Of a DNA stretch of 64,000 nt, positions 43,161 through 51,901 are shown piece by piece. Within the stretch, counting starts at the first letter, position 1, and every line of letters starts with the position of its first letter. Both the position numbers and the translations under genes were made by a program. A model generated the notes under the pieces. The model searched no databases and was not told the origin of the DNA. It saw only the letters and a list, made by a program, of their open reading frames with translations. Origin of the DNA: Streptomyces sp. NBC_00239 (GTDB lineage: Bacteria > Actinomycetota > Actinomycetes > Streptomycetales > Streptomycetaceae); NCBI RefSeq assembly GCF_036194065.1, contig NZ_CP108095.1, positions 5,766,001 through 5,830,000 on the forward strand. Direction: 5' to 3'.

Positions 43161-43970
43161 GTGAAAAAGCTCTCCGCACGACGACGCCATCCGCTGGCGG
43201 CGGTCGTCGTTCTACTCCTCGCGCTGGCGGCCACTGGGGGGCTGTACGCCGCGTTCGCGCCTGCGGGCAGGGCGCAGGCCGACGAAACCGCCCAGTCCCT
43301 CGCCATCGAGGAGGGCCAGAAGCTCTACGCCGTGGGCTGCGCAAGCTGCCACGGAGCCGGGGGTCAGGGTTCCACTGACGGCCCGAGCCTGGTGGGCGTC
43401 GGTTCTGCCGCCGTCGACTTCCAGGTGAGCACGGGCCGTATGCCCGCCCAGCAGCCCGGCGCCCAGGTGCCGAAGAAGAAGGCCATCTACACCCAGGCGC
43501 AGATCGACCAGCTCGCCGCGTTCATCAGCTCCCTCGGAGCCGGCCCGATCACGCCGACCGAGAAGCAGTACGACCCGGCCGGCGCGGACATCGCCCGCGG
43601 TGGTGTGCTCTTCCGCAACAACTGCGCGCAGTGCCACAACTTCACCGGTGAGGGCGGCGCGCTGACGCACGGCAAGTACGCCCCCAACCTTGAGGGTGTC
43701 GAGCCGAAGCACATCTACGAGGCCATGCTCACCGGCCCGCAGAACATGCCCTCCTTCCCGGACAGCACCATGCCGGAGAAGGAGAAGAAGGACATCATCG
43801 CGTACCTCCAGACCGTCAACGGCGACAAGTCGGAGAGCCCCGGCGGGCTCAAGCTGGGCGGCCTCGGCCCCGTCAGCGAAGGCCTGTTCGGCTGGATCTT
43901 CGGTCTGGGAACGCTCATCGCTGTCGCCGTCTGGGTCGCGGCCCACACCGCTAAGGCCAAGAAGTCATGA
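43161..43970 (+). CDS. qcrC: Cytochrome bcc complex dihaem cytochrome c subunit
   Basis: Dihaem c-type cytochrome that carries electrons from the bc1 complex to aa3, replacing a soluble cytochrome c in actinobacteria. 269 residues from GTG 43161. An N-terminal membrane anchor/signal (LAAVVVLLLALAATGGLYA) precedes two haem domains: YAVGCASCHGAGGQG (first CxxCH) and FRNNCAQCHNFTGEGG (second CxxCH), with later methionines. A C-terminal membrane helix (GWIFGLGTLIAVAVWVAAH) follows. It lies 78 bp after ctaE and overlaps qcrA by 4 bp (ATGA). Confidence 0.95.
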   Translation: MKKLSARRRHPLAAVVVLLLALAATGGLYAAFAPAGRAQADETAQSLAIEEGQKLYAVGCASCHGAGGQGSTDGPSLVGVGSAAVDFQVSTGRMPAQQPGAQVPKKKAIYTQAQIDQLAAFISSLGAGPITPTEKQYDPAGADIARGGVLFRNNCAQCHNFTGEGGALTHGKYAPNLEGVEPKHIYEAMLTGPQNMPSFPDSTMPEKEKKDIIAYLQTVNGDKSESPGGLKLGGLGPVSEGLFGWIFGLGTLIAVAVWVAAHTAKAKKS

Positions 43971-45025
43971 GTAGCCAAGACATTCCCGAAGACAAGCACC
44001 TGCCGAGCGAGCAGGGCGACGCGCACCACGGTGGTGTGGCGGTGGCGGACGACCCGTTCGCCGACCCCGGTCTGCCGGCCCACAAGCCGCGCATCCAGGA
44101 CATCGACGAGGCTGCGGCCCGGCGCTCCGAGCGCACGGTCGCACTGCTCTTCACCCTGTCGATGCTGGCCACGATCGGCTTCATCGCCGCCTACGTGGCC
44201 ATCCCGGTCGACAAGATCGTCTTCATCTGGCCCTTCGGCCACGTGAGCGGTCTGAACTTCGCCCTGGGCCTGACCCTCGGCGTCGCCCTCTTCTGCATCG
44301 GCGCGGGCGCGGTCCACTGGGCCCGCACCCTGATGTCCGACGTCGAGGTCGCCGACGAGCGCCACCCGATCGAGGCCGCGCCCGAGGTCAAGGCGAAGGT
44401 CCTCGCGGACTTCGCCGACGGCGCGCGCGAGTCCGCCATCGGCCGCCGCAAGCTGATCCGCAACACGATGATCGGCGCGATGGCCATGGTGCCGCTCTCC
44501 GGCGTCGTCCTGCTGCGCGACCTGGGCCCGCTGCCCGAGGACAAGCTCCGCAAGACGATCTGGGCCAAGGGCAAGCTGCTCATCAACCAGAACACGATGG
44601 AGCCGCTGCGTCCCGAGGACGTCGCCGTCGGTTCGCTGACCTTCGCCATGCCCGAGGGCCTGGAAGAGGACCAGCACGACTACATGCAGCAGATCGCCAA
44701 GGCTGCCCTGATGATCGTCCGTATCCAGCCGGAGAACATCAAGGACAAGCAGGAACTCGAGTGGTCCCACGACGGCATCGTGGCCTACTCGAAGATCTGC
44801 ACCCACGTCGGCTGCCCGATCAGCCTGTACGAGCAGCAGACCCACCACGTGCTCTGCCCGTGCCACCAGTCCACTTTCGACCTCTCCGACGGCGCCCGCG
44901 TCATCTTCGGCCCGGCCGGTCACGCCCTCCCGCAGCTGCGGATCGGCGTGAATGACGAAGGCTTCCTCGAGGCGCTCGGCGACTTCGAAGAGCCCGTCGG
45001 TCCTGCCTTCTGGGAGCGCGGATGA
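43967..45025 (+). CDS. qcrA: Rieske iron-sulfur subunit of the bcc complex
   Basis: 352 residues. An acidic N-terminal extension (ends with VADDPFADPGLPAHK) precedes three membrane helices, as in actinobacterial QcrA. The C-terminal [2Fe-2S] domain carries the ligand motifs ICTHVGCPISL and LCPCHQSTFDLSDG. Starts ATG 43967 inside the qcrC stop; overlaps qcrB by 4 bp. Transfers electrons from menaquinol to QcrC. Confidence 0.95.
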   Translation: MSSQDIPEDKHLPSEQGDAHHGGVAVADDPFADPGLPAHKPRIQDIDEAAARRSERTVALLFTLSMLATIGFIAAYVAIPVDKIVFIWPFGHVSGLNFALGLTLGVALFCIGAGAVHWARTLMSDVEVADERHPIEAAPEVKAKVLADFADGARESAIGRRKLIRNTMIGAMAMVPLSGVVLLRDLGPLPEDKLRKTIWAKGKLLINQNTMEPLRPEDVAVGSLTFAMPEGLEEDQHDYMQQIAKAALMIVRIQPENIKDKQELEWSHDGIVAYSKICTHVGCPISLYEQQTHHVLCPCHQSTFDLSDGARVIFGPAGHALPQLRIGVNDEGFLEALGDFEEPVGPAFWERG

Positions 45026-46650
45026 GCACTGCCACTGCCACCGACAAGCGCAAAGCGCCGGCGGGCGAGCGCGTAGCCGACTGGGCGGACGGCCGCCTGG
45101 GCATCTACAGCCTCGCCAAGTCGAACATGCGCAAGATCTTCCCGGACCACTGGTCCTTCATGCTGGGTGAGATCTGCCTCTACAGCTTCATCATCATCAT
45201 CCTCACGGGTGTGTACCTGACGCTGTTCTTCCACCCGAGCATGAACGAGGTCGTGTACCACGGCTCGTACGTGCCGATGCAGGGCGTCCGGATGTCCGAG
45301 GCGTACGCCTCGACCCTGGACATCAGCTTCGACGTCCGCGGCGGTCTGCTCATCCGGCAGATCCACCACTGGGCGGCGCTGATCTTCGTCGCCGCGATGC
45401 TCGTGCACATGATGCGCGTGTTCTTCACCGGCGCGTTCCGCAAGCCGCGCGAGGTCAACTGGGTCTTCGGCTTCCTGCTGCTGGTCCTCGGCATGTTCAC
45501 CGGCTTCACCGGTTACTCCCTGCCGGACGACCTGCTCTCGGGCACCGGTGTCCGCTTCATGGAGGGCGCGATCCTGTCCGTGCCGATCGTGGGCACGTAC
45601 CTGTCGATGTTCCTCTTCGGCGGCGAGTTCCCCGGCCACGACTTCGTGGCCCGGTTCTACTCGATCCACATCCTGCTGCTGCCGGGCATCATGCTCGGCC
45701 TGCTGGTGGCGCACCTGATCCTGGTCTTCTACCACAAGCACACGCAGTTCGCGGGTCCCGGCCGGACGAACAACAACGTCGTCGGCATGCCGCTGCTGCC
45801 GGTCTACATGGCCAAGGCCGGAGGCTTCTTCTTCCTGGTCTTCGGTGTCATCTCGGTCGTCGCGGCGATCGCCTCGATCAACCCGATCTGGGCGCTCGGC
45901 CCGTACATCCCGGACCACGTGTCCACCGGTGCGCAGCCCGACTGGTACATGGGCTTCTCCGAGGGCCTGATCCGTGCGATGCCGGGCTGGGAGATCAACC
46001 TCTGGGGCCACACGCTCGTCCTGGGCGTGTTCATCCCGCTGGTGATCTTCCCGCTGGTGCTGGCCGCGATCGCCGTCTACCCGTTCATCGAGTCCTGGGT
46101 CACCGGCGACAAGCGCGAGCACCACATCCTGGACCGCCCGCGCAACGCCCCGACCCGTACCGGCTTCGGTGTGGCGTGGCTGACCTGGTACGTCATCCTG
46201 CTCATCGCGGGTGGCAACGACATGTTCGCGCAGTACTTCCACCTGTCGATCAACTCGATCACGTGGTTCGCGCGGATCGGCTTCTTCGTCGGCCCGGTCA
46301 TCGCCTTCATCATCACCAAGCGGATCTGCCTGGGCCTCCAGCGCCGGGACCGCGACAAGGTGCTGCACGGTCGCGAGACCGGCATCATCAAGCGCCTGCC
46401 GCACGGTGAGTTCGTCGAGGTCCACGAGCCGCTGTCGCCGGGCCAGCTCCACACCCTCACCTCGCACGAGCAGTACAAGCCCGCCGAGATCGGCCCGACG
46501 GTCGACGAGAACGGTGTCGAGCGCAAGGTGAAGCTCATGGAGAAGCTCCGCGTGAAGCTCAGCAAGGGCTACTACGGGCAGGACAACCAGATTCCGAAGG
46601 CCTCGGCCGAGGAATACAAGGAGATCCAGAGCGGCCACGGCCACCACTGA
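45022..46650 (+). CDS. qcrB: Cytochrome b subunit of the bcc complex
   Basis: Quinol-oxidising subunit, 542 residues, starting ATG 45022 inside the qcrA stop. Transmembrane haem-binding helices include HHWAALIFVAAMLVHMMRVFF and FYSIHILLLPGIMLGLLVAH, which carry the histidine pairs. The quinol site region GFTGYSLPDDLLSGTG and GPYIPDHVSTGAQPDWYMGF (with the PDW variant of the PEWY loop) are characteristic. The C-terminal soluble tail (VEVHEPLSPGQLHTLTSHEQ) is actinobacterial. Ends the operon with a terminator at 46717. Confidence 0.95.
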   Translation: MSTATATDKRKAPAGERVADWADGRLGIYSLAKSNMRKIFPDHWSFMLGEICLYSFIIIILTGVYLTLFFHPSMNEVVYHGSYVPMQGVRMSEAYASTLDISFDVRGGLLIRQIHHWAALIFVAAMLVHMMRVFFTGAFRKPREVNWVFGFLLLVLGMFTGFTGYSLPDDLLSGTGVRFMEGAILSVPIVGTYLSMFLFGGEFPGHDFVARFYSIHILLLPGIMLGLLVAHLILVFYHKHTQFAGPGRTNNNVVGMPLLPVYMAKAGGFFFLVFGVISVVAAIASINPIWALGPYIPDHVSTGAQPDWYMGFSEGLIRAMPGWEINLWGHTLVLGVFIPLVIFPLVLAAIAVYPFIESWVTGDKREHHILDRPRNAPTRTGFGVAWLTWYVILLIAGGNDMFAQYFHLSINSITWFARIGFFVGPVIAFIITKRICLGLQRRDRDKVLHGRETGIIKRLPHGEFVEVHEPLSPGQLHTLTSHEQYKPAEIGPTVDENGVERKVKLMEKLRVKLSKGYYGQDNQIPKASAEEYKEIQSGHGHH

Positions 46651-46716
46651 TCCCCGAACGGCTGAAACCGGCCGGGCCGTGTGAACGGTCTGGCTGAAAA
46701 CTGATCGCCACGGTGA

Positions 46717-46745
46717 GAGCCCCGTCCAGCGTATGGACGGGGCTC
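46717..46745 (+). terminator. Terminator after qcrB
   Basis: Perfect 12-bp arms GAGCCCCGTCCA and TGGACGGGGCTC around loop GCGTA, followed by TTCG, 66 bp past the qcrB stop. Confidence 0.87.
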
Positions 46746-46812
46746 TTCGCCGTCCCGGGCGGCTGGATAGGCTGAAGCCCTTCGTATTCGGCTGTGGACC
46801 CAGGAGTGGACC

Positions 46813-47925
46813 ATGAACGTTGTGACCCCGGTCGGCGGCGACAGCGTGGCGGCCCGGTCCTGGCCGGTCGTCCTCGAATCGCTGCTCACCGGCAACGACC
46901 TTTCCGCCGACGAGACGGCGTGGGCCATGGACCGGATCATGCGCGGCGAGGCCACGGACGCGCAGATCGCGGGCTTCGCCGTGGCCCTGCGGGCCAAGGG
47001 CGAGACGGTCGCCGAGATCAGCGGCCTGGTGCGCGCGATGTACGCTCACGCCAACCTCATCGAGGTGCCCGGCCGGACCGTGGACATCGTGGGCACCGGC
47101 GGCGACGGCGCGAAGACCGTCAACATCTCGACCATGTCGGCCGTGGTGGTCGCCGGGACCGGCGCCAAGGTCGTCAAGCACGGCAACCGGGCCGCCTCCT
47201 CGGCGAGCGGCGCCTCGGACGTCCTGGAGAAGCTGGGCGTCAACCTGGACCTCACCCCGGCCCGGGTGGCCGAGGTGGCGGAGGAAGCCGGGATCACCTT
47301 CTGCTTCGCCGTGAAGTTCCACCCCGCCCTGCGCTTCGTGGCCGCGGCCCGCAAGGAACTGGGCATTCGCACCACCTTCAACTTCCTCGGCCCGCTGACC
47401 AACCCGGCACGGGTGCGCGCCCAGGCCACCGGCGTCGCGGACGCCCGGATGGCCCCGATCGTGGCGGGCGTGCTGGCGGAGCGCGGCTCCTCGGCCCTGG
47501 TGTTCCGCGGGGACGACGGCCTCGACGAACTGACCACGACGGCCACGTCCCGGGTCTGGTGGGTCCGCGACGGCAAGGTGCAGGAACAGCCCTTCGACCC
47601 GCGCGACGTCGGCATCGGCCTGGTCGACGTCTCCGCGCTGCGCGGCGCGGACGCCTCGTACAACGCGGACGTGGCGCGCAGGCTGCTGGCCGGCGAGACC
47701 GGCCCGGTCCGGGACGCGGTCCTGCTGAACTCGGCGGCGGCGCTGGTGGCGCTGGACGCGGATGCCTCCGGCGGGGACGCGGCGGACTCGCTGGGCGGGG
47801 GATCGCTCGGCGGGGGGTCGCTGGAGGAGCGGATCCGCGGCGGGATCGCGCGGGCGGCCGAGGCCATCGACTCCGGCGCGGCGCGCGCGGCGCTGGAGCG
47901 GTGGGTGGCTTGCAGCAATCGGTGA
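46813..47925 (+). CDS. trpD: Anthranilate phosphoribosyltransferase
   Basis: Second enzyme of tryptophan synthesis, 370 residues, ATG 46813 after AGGAG. Motifs: [20 protein letters not shown] (PRPP-binding GTGGD), [42 protein letters not shown] and the C-terminal [11 protein letters not shown] low-complexity insertion [20 protein letters not shown] just before the last helix is not part of the usual family core and is encoded by a GC-rich repeat. No other trp genes are nearby; its position after qcrB is conserved in actinobacteria. Confidence 0.93.
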   Translation: MNVVTPVGGDSVAARSWPVVLESLLTGNDLSADETAWAMDRIMRGEATDAQIAGFAVALRAKGETVAEISGLVRAMYAHANLIEVPGRTVDIVGTGGDGAKTVNISTMSAVVVAGTGAKVVKHGNRAASSASGASDVLEKLGVNLDLTPARVAEVAEEAGITFCFAVKFHPALRFVAAARKELGIRTTFNFLGPLTNPARVRAQATGVADARMAPIVAGVLAERGSSALVFRGDDGLDELTTTATSRVWWVRDGKVQEQPFDPRDVGIGLVDVSALRGADASYNADVARRLLAGETGPVRDAVLLNSAAALVALDADASGGDAADSLGGGSLGGGSLEERIRGGIARAAEAIDSGAARAALERWVACSNR

Positions 47926-48157
47926 TCTGGTTCCCGGTTCCCGGTTCCGGGGGGCGGGGGGTGCGGTGATCCGGTTCCCGGTTCCGGGGGCGCGGCGATC
48001 CGGTGACGCGGTTATCCGGTGGTGCGGTGACGCGGTGGGTGGGCGGGCGGCTGCGGTCGTCTGCCCGGCCTCGCCGGGCTGTGTGATCTCCGGGTGCAAC
48101 TGCCTTCGGTCTGACTAGAGTTGACCCCTCGTTGGCCTCATCTTCGCGGGGGAAGAC
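47926..48157. repeat. trpD downstream gap with GGTTCCCGG repeats
   Basis: This 232-bp region holds two copies of GGTTCCCGGTTCCGGGGG and several GTGATCCGGT / GTGACGCGG words in tandem (47921-48045). Their translation in one frame gives no recognised protein. A likely promoter and the GGGGGAAGAC ribosome binding region for the next gene lie at its end. Confidence 0.6.
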
Positions 48158-49087
48158 ATGGGCGATCAGCACGCGCCTCAGGGTGGGCCCGGGGGCGGTC
48201 CGGGCGGGGGTCTGGGCGGGGGTCCGGGGCCTGGTCCGGGCGGGGGGCGTCCGTTGGGGCCGGGAGGATCCGGCGGCGGTTCGGGTGGCGGTTCCGGTGG
48301 CGGTCCGGCCGGCGGCCCGGCTCCGGGGGCCGGTGGTGGCCTGCGCAAGCTCGCCGCCTGGTACCGCAGGCAGGACACCTCGGTGAAGGCGGCGCTCATC
48401 GCCCTCGTCGGCAGTCTCCTCGCCTCGCTGATCGGCCTGGTGGGAACCCTCGTCGTCGTGATGAACGCGCCGGACGGCGATTCGTCCGCCATGACCGAGT
48501 CTCCCCGGCCGTTTCCCTCCCAGTCCTCGCCGCCCGCGGGCGGGACGGCCGGAGGGCCGGATTCGTCGTCCGAGGAGTCCGACCCGCCCTCCCCGTCCCC
48601 GTCCCCGTCCAGGGCCTCCCTGTCTCCGACCCCGCCGTCGCCCGCCCCGACCCCCGACGCCCCGCCGGACCCGCCGGATCCGACCCTGCCCGACCCGCCG
48701 CCCGTGGAGCCCCCCGTCCCCGCTCCGCGGCCCGCGCGTGAGCAGTGGAGCGGCAGTCTGACCCTGGACGGCAGCGCCGGGGTCCGCGGCTGGTTCCTGG
48801 ACGGCGTGCCGCCGTCCCGGGCGCCGGTCGGCGACCTCGCCATCCGTGGGGCGTACGAGATGTACAGCAACTACGGGCTCGCCGCGTGGACCGGCGGCGG
48901 CGCTGCCACCCGGCAGCAGTGCGCCGCCCTGCTGAACAGCCAGCCGGGCGGGCGCGGGCTGTCCGTACGGGTGGGGGACCGGGCCTGCTTCGGTACGGAG
49001 GGCGGCCGCGTCGGCTACGCGCGGGTGGTGGACGCGCCGGACTCCCAGACGCTCACTCTCGGCGTGCGGGTCTGGGAGCGCGGCTGA
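48158..49087 (+). CDS. Gly- and Pro-rich single-pass membrane protein, unknown function
   Basis: A 309-residue protein from ATG 48158 after GGGGGAAGAC. Four parts are visible. Residues 1-65 are almost entirely Gly/Pro repeats (GGGPGGG, GSGGG). A basic Trp/Arg segment (LRKLAAWYRRQD) precedes a membrane helix (LIALVGSLLASLIGLVGTLVVVM). A Pro/Ser/Asp-rich extracytoplasmic stretch of about 105 residues follows. The C-terminal domain is about 110 residues with two cysteines (QQCAALLNSQ, GDRACFGTEG) and a beta-rich look ending TLTLGVRVWERG. This resembles actinobacterial surface proteins with a sensor-like end domain, but I do not recognise the family. No neighbour indicates its role. Confidence 0.7.
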   Translation: MGDQHAPQGGPGGGPGGGLGGGPGPGPGGGRPLGPGGSGGGSGGGSGGGPAGGPAPGAGGGLRKLAAWYRRQDTSVKAALIALVGSLLASLIGLVGTLVVVMNAPDGDSSAMTESPRPFPSQSSPPAGGTAGGPDSSSEESDPPSPSPSPSRASLSPTPPSPAPTPDAPPDPPDPTLPDPPPVEPPVPAPRPAREQWSGSLTLDGSAGVRGWFLDGVPPSRAPVGDLAIRGAYEMYSNYGLAAWTGGGAATRQQCAALLNSQPGGRGLSVRVGDRACFGTEGGRVGYARVVDAPDSQTLTLGVRVWERG

Positions 49088-49228
49088 CCCCGCCCCCGGG
49101 GTGCCGGGGTGGTCTGGCCCACCCCCCCGGTGCCGGGGTGGACTGACCCGCCCCCCGGGTGGCCTGATGTCGACGGGCGGAATTCGGCCACCGGTGGTGC
49201 CCTATAAGTCCGGCATGCGGACAGCCGC

Positions 49229-49256
49229 TTGCGGGCCGCGGATCATGTGGCAGGAT
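49229..49256 (+). promoter_or_regulatory. Predicted promoter of the SAM-IV leader
   Basis: TTGCGG (49229-49234), a 16-bp spacer and CAGGAT (49251-49256) fit a vegetative Streptomyces promoter. The predicted start (about 49263) is just before the riboswitch. The gap from 49088 to here holds CCGGGGTG-type repeats and no gene. Confidence 0.55.
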
Positions 49257-49264
49257 GCTGACCA

Positions 49265-49412
49265 GGTCACGAGTGACAGCGTTTAGGCCCCGGCTTGCTG
49301 TCCGGCAACCCTCCTTCCGTGGCGGGGTGCCCCGGGTGATGACCAGGTCGTAGGCAGCGAGGTCTACGGCAAGCGCGGATCCCTCGACACCAGGGATCCT
49401 GGTCTCTCGAGG
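49265..49412 (+). ncRNA. SAM-IV riboswitch
   Basis: The sequence follows the actinobacterial SAM-IV consensus: an outer stem GGTCA (49265-49269) with TGACC (49340-49344), the internal segment CCCCGGCTTGCTGTCCGGC and GGCGGGGTGCCCCGGG. After the core come GTAGGCAGCGAGGTCTACGG and a hairpin (GGATCCCT/AGGGATCC, 49377-49399). SAM-IV senses S-adenosylmethionine in sulfur metabolism. The regulated gene would be the class V aminotransferase at 49694, about 280 nt downstream of the aptamer. Assignment is by sequence pattern; no structure was computed. Confidence 0.85.
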
Positions 49413-49421
49413 AGCGTTTCC

Positions 49422-49442
49422 GTGAGCAAGCGAATGCGATAG
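49422..49442 (+). CDS. Six-codon leader ORF after the riboswitch
   Basis: GTG AGC AAG CGA ATG CGA TAG, with GAGGAG about 6-11 nt upstream. Its product would be MSKRMR. It lies between the SAM-IV element and a 250-nt untranslated stretch before the aminotransferase ATG. It could be a translated leader that couples riboswitch state to downstream translation, or a chance short frame. Confidence 0.4.
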   Translation: MSKRMR

Positions 49443-49693
49443 GCGCCTGGCGCCCTTTCTTCACCCCTCCGCACAGACCGGGTCGGGCGGCTGATTCGTC
49501 CGGTCCATCCCGTCCCGTCCGTGGATTCCGTCGTTTCCCGTCAGCGCAGAGCTGTCTTGGTTCGGTGGCGGATCCCCGTCTGTGTGTCGAGGCAACTCCC
49601 GTACCTGCGTGCCGCGTTCGGCGTACCCGCCGCGGTGTCCTCGCGTACGGGCCGCACGAAGCCATTCAGACCTGCCTGCCGGGAGATACCGCC

Positions 49694-51118
49694 ATGTCCT
49701 CGTACCCGAACTCCGCCTCCGCCGATGCCACCCGTGCCACCGCCGCCGTTCACGCCGACACCTCCGAAGCCGCCGGTGAGTCCGTTTGTGCCGGGCAGCC
49801 GTTGCCCGTGCTGGGGCGCGACGTCACGGTGCCGCTCGTCACCGGCGGCGAAGTCACGTACGCGGCCCTCGACTACGCCGCCAGCGCGCCGGCCCTCCAG
49901 CGGGTCTGGGACGACGTGGCCGCGTACGCCCCGTACTACGGCAGCGTGCACCGCGGCGCCGGGTACCTCTCGCAGCTGTCGACGGACCTGTTCGAGCAGA
50001 GCCGGGTCACGGTCGCCGAGTTCCTCGACTGCCGCGCCGACGACCAGGTGATCTTCACCCGGTCCACCACCGACAGCCTGAACCTGCTGGCCCAGGCGCT
50101 CCCCGCCGACTGCCAGGTCTTCGTGTTCGAGACCGAGCACCACGCCTCGCTGCTGCCGTGGCGCGACGCCCGGGTCACCTACCTCAACGCCCCCCGGACG
50201 CCCGGGCAGGCCGTCGCCACCCTGGAGCGGGCGCTCGCCGACCGCGACCCCTACGGCCCGGCCCTGGTCTGCGTCACCGGCGCGTCCAACGTCACGGGCG
50301 AGCTGTGGCCGGTACGGGAACTCGCCGCGGCGGCGCACGCGCACGGCGCCCGGATCGTGCTCGACGCCGCCCAACTGGCCCCGCACCACCCTGTGTCCGT
50401 ACAGGAGCTGGACGTGGACTGGGTGGCCTTCTCCGGCCACAAGCTGTACGCGCCCTTCGGCTCCGGAGTCCTGGCCGGACGCTCCGACTGGCTGCAGGCG
50501 GCGGAGCCGTACCTGGCCGGCGGCGGCGCCTCCCGCAAGGTCGCCCGGCGCGAGGACGGCGGCGTGGACGTCGAGTGGCACACCACCGCCGCCCGCCACG
50601 AGGCCGGCTCGCCGAACGTCATCGGCGTCTACTCCATCGCCGCCGCCTGCCGGGCGCTCACCGAAGCCGGCTTCGACGGCCTGGTCGCCCGCGAGCAGGA
50701 GCTCGTGCGCAGGGTGCGCTCCGGGCTGGCGGAAGTCCCCGAGGTGAAGGTCCTCTCGCTGTTCGGCGACGACGCCCCGCGGGTCGGCGTCATCTCCTTC
50801 GTGGTCGAAGGCTGGAACAGCTCCCACTTCGCGGCCGCGCTGTCCGCGGAGTACGGGATCGGAGTACGCGACGGCCTGTTCTGCGCGCACCCGCTGGTAC
50901 GGACCCTCCTCGGCAGCGAGCCGCAGGAGCCGGGCGAGTGCGGTGCGCCGGAAGCCGCGCCGGGCGAGCGGTCCCTGAACGCCATCCGCGTCAGCTTCGG
51001 CGCGGGCACGCCGGACGAGCACGTCGAGCGGTTCGTGGGCGCGGTGCGCGAACTCGTCGCCGACGGCGCCCGGTGGCAGTACCGCACGGAGGACGGAAGG
51101 TGCGTGCCGGCGGTGTGA
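49694..51118 (+). CDS. Class V aminotransferase / cysteine desulfurase-like PLP enzyme
   Basis: A 474-residue PLP enzyme of the NifS/class V fold from ATG 49694, 8 nt after GGGAG. Features are YYGSVHRGAGYLSQ, FLDCRADDQVIFTRSTTDSL, TGASNVTGELWPV, IVLDAAQLAPHHPV and the PLP lysine in VAFSGHKLYAPFGSGVL. The sulfur-accepting cysteine of desulfurases has no clear counterpart in the corresponding C-terminal loop, so it may act on another substrate or be a lyase. The SAM-IV riboswitch upstream links it to methionine/cysteine or SAM homeostasis. The frame is open to 49565, but the earlier part lies in the leader. Exact reaction unknown. Confidence 0.85.
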   Translation: MSSYPNSASADATRATAAVHADTSEAAGESVCAGQPLPVLGRDVTVPLVTGGEVTYAALDYAASAPALQRVWDDVAAYAPYYGSVHRGAGYLSQLSTDLFEQSRVTVAEFLDCRADDQVIFTRSTTDSLNLLAQALPADCQVFVFETEHHASLLPWRDARVTYLNAPRTPGQAVATLERALADRDPYGPALVCVTGASNVTGELWPVRELAAAAHAHGARIVLDAAQLAPHHPVSVQELDVDWVAFSGHKLYAPFGSGVLAGRSDWLQAAEPYLAGGGASRKVARREDGGVDVEWHTTAARHEAGSPNVIGVYSIAAACRALTEAGFDGLVAREQELVRRVRSGLAEVPEVKVLSLFGDDAPRVGVISFVVEGWNSSHFAAALSAEYGIGVRDGLFCAHPLVRTLLGSEPQEPGECGAPEAAPGERSLNAIRVSFGAGTPDEHVERFVGAVRELVADGARWQYRTEDGRCVPAV

Positions 51119-51901
51119 GGGGTGGGGATGGGGGCGGGGGCGGGGGTTGTCGGCGGGCGGGGTTGTGAGGGTTCCGGTGGCTGCCCGCCAGTCCAGTGTC
51201 CGTCCGGGTCGGGTCGTGGCGTCAAGGGCGCTCCCTTCGGTCGCGTCGCTGCGCGATGGCCCTTCGGGCCACCCTTGACACCACGCCCCGCCCCGGAAGG
51301 CCCCAGGCCTTGCGACCACCCCCCGGGGGAAGAAGCGGCATGGGGGACGGCCCACCCTTCGACTCCCTTGTGGATAGGCGCGCGGGATGACGGCTAGGCC
51401 CGCCCTCCGGGCGAAGGACCCGCATCAGATCGCTGCTCCCACCACTCGTCTCGGCGGCAGCCGGACCGTCCGTGCCTGGACACAGGCACGCGTCGGATGG
51501 CTGCTCCCACCACTCGTCTCGGCGGCAGCCGGACCGTCTGCGGTTCAGGCCTCTGACCTGCGGTTTTGTGGAGGGGTGATTGCTCTGGGCGAGGAGGGTG
51601 GGGGATCTCGGAAACGAATCGTGTCCCAGCCGCTCAGCGGCCCCGAATCGTCGATCGAGGCGCGGGCAGCCGCCGACGGCGCCCCGGCCCCCACTGGAAA
51701 CCTCGGCAACTCGATGCCGCTGTACGGGTGGAGCAGGTGGGAGAACACCACCGCGCGGAGCGCGGGAACGCCCACCGGCGGTCAGCCGGACACGAAAGCC
51801 CCGCCCGGCACGGGCACAGCCGCGGCGGGAGCCGGGCACGTACGCCCCGCCCGGCGCGGGCGTGACACGTGGACCCGCCCGCCAAGCGCAGCGGACCGGT
51901 G
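51119..51901. repeat. Non-coding stretch with a long stem-loop and a direct repeat
   Basis: This 783-bp gap between the aminotransferase and the Lrp-type gene has no convincing gene. A stem-loop of about 70 nt spans 51215-51285: CGTGGCGTCAAGGG pairs with CCCTTGACACCACG with one mismatch, and a nested GGCCCTTCGGGCC lies inside. A perfect 39-bp direct repeat (starting GCTGCTCCCACCACTCGTCT) is at 51432-51470 and 51500-51538, 29 bp apart. The remaining sequence is moderately G+C-rich without repeats. A small RNA or rearranged DNA is possible. Confidence 0.6.

Noticed and set aside
44920..48099. 1059-codon minus-strand frame opposite qcrA, qcrB and trpD
   Set aside because: It is antisense to three genes with unmistakable motifs and has no motif itself.
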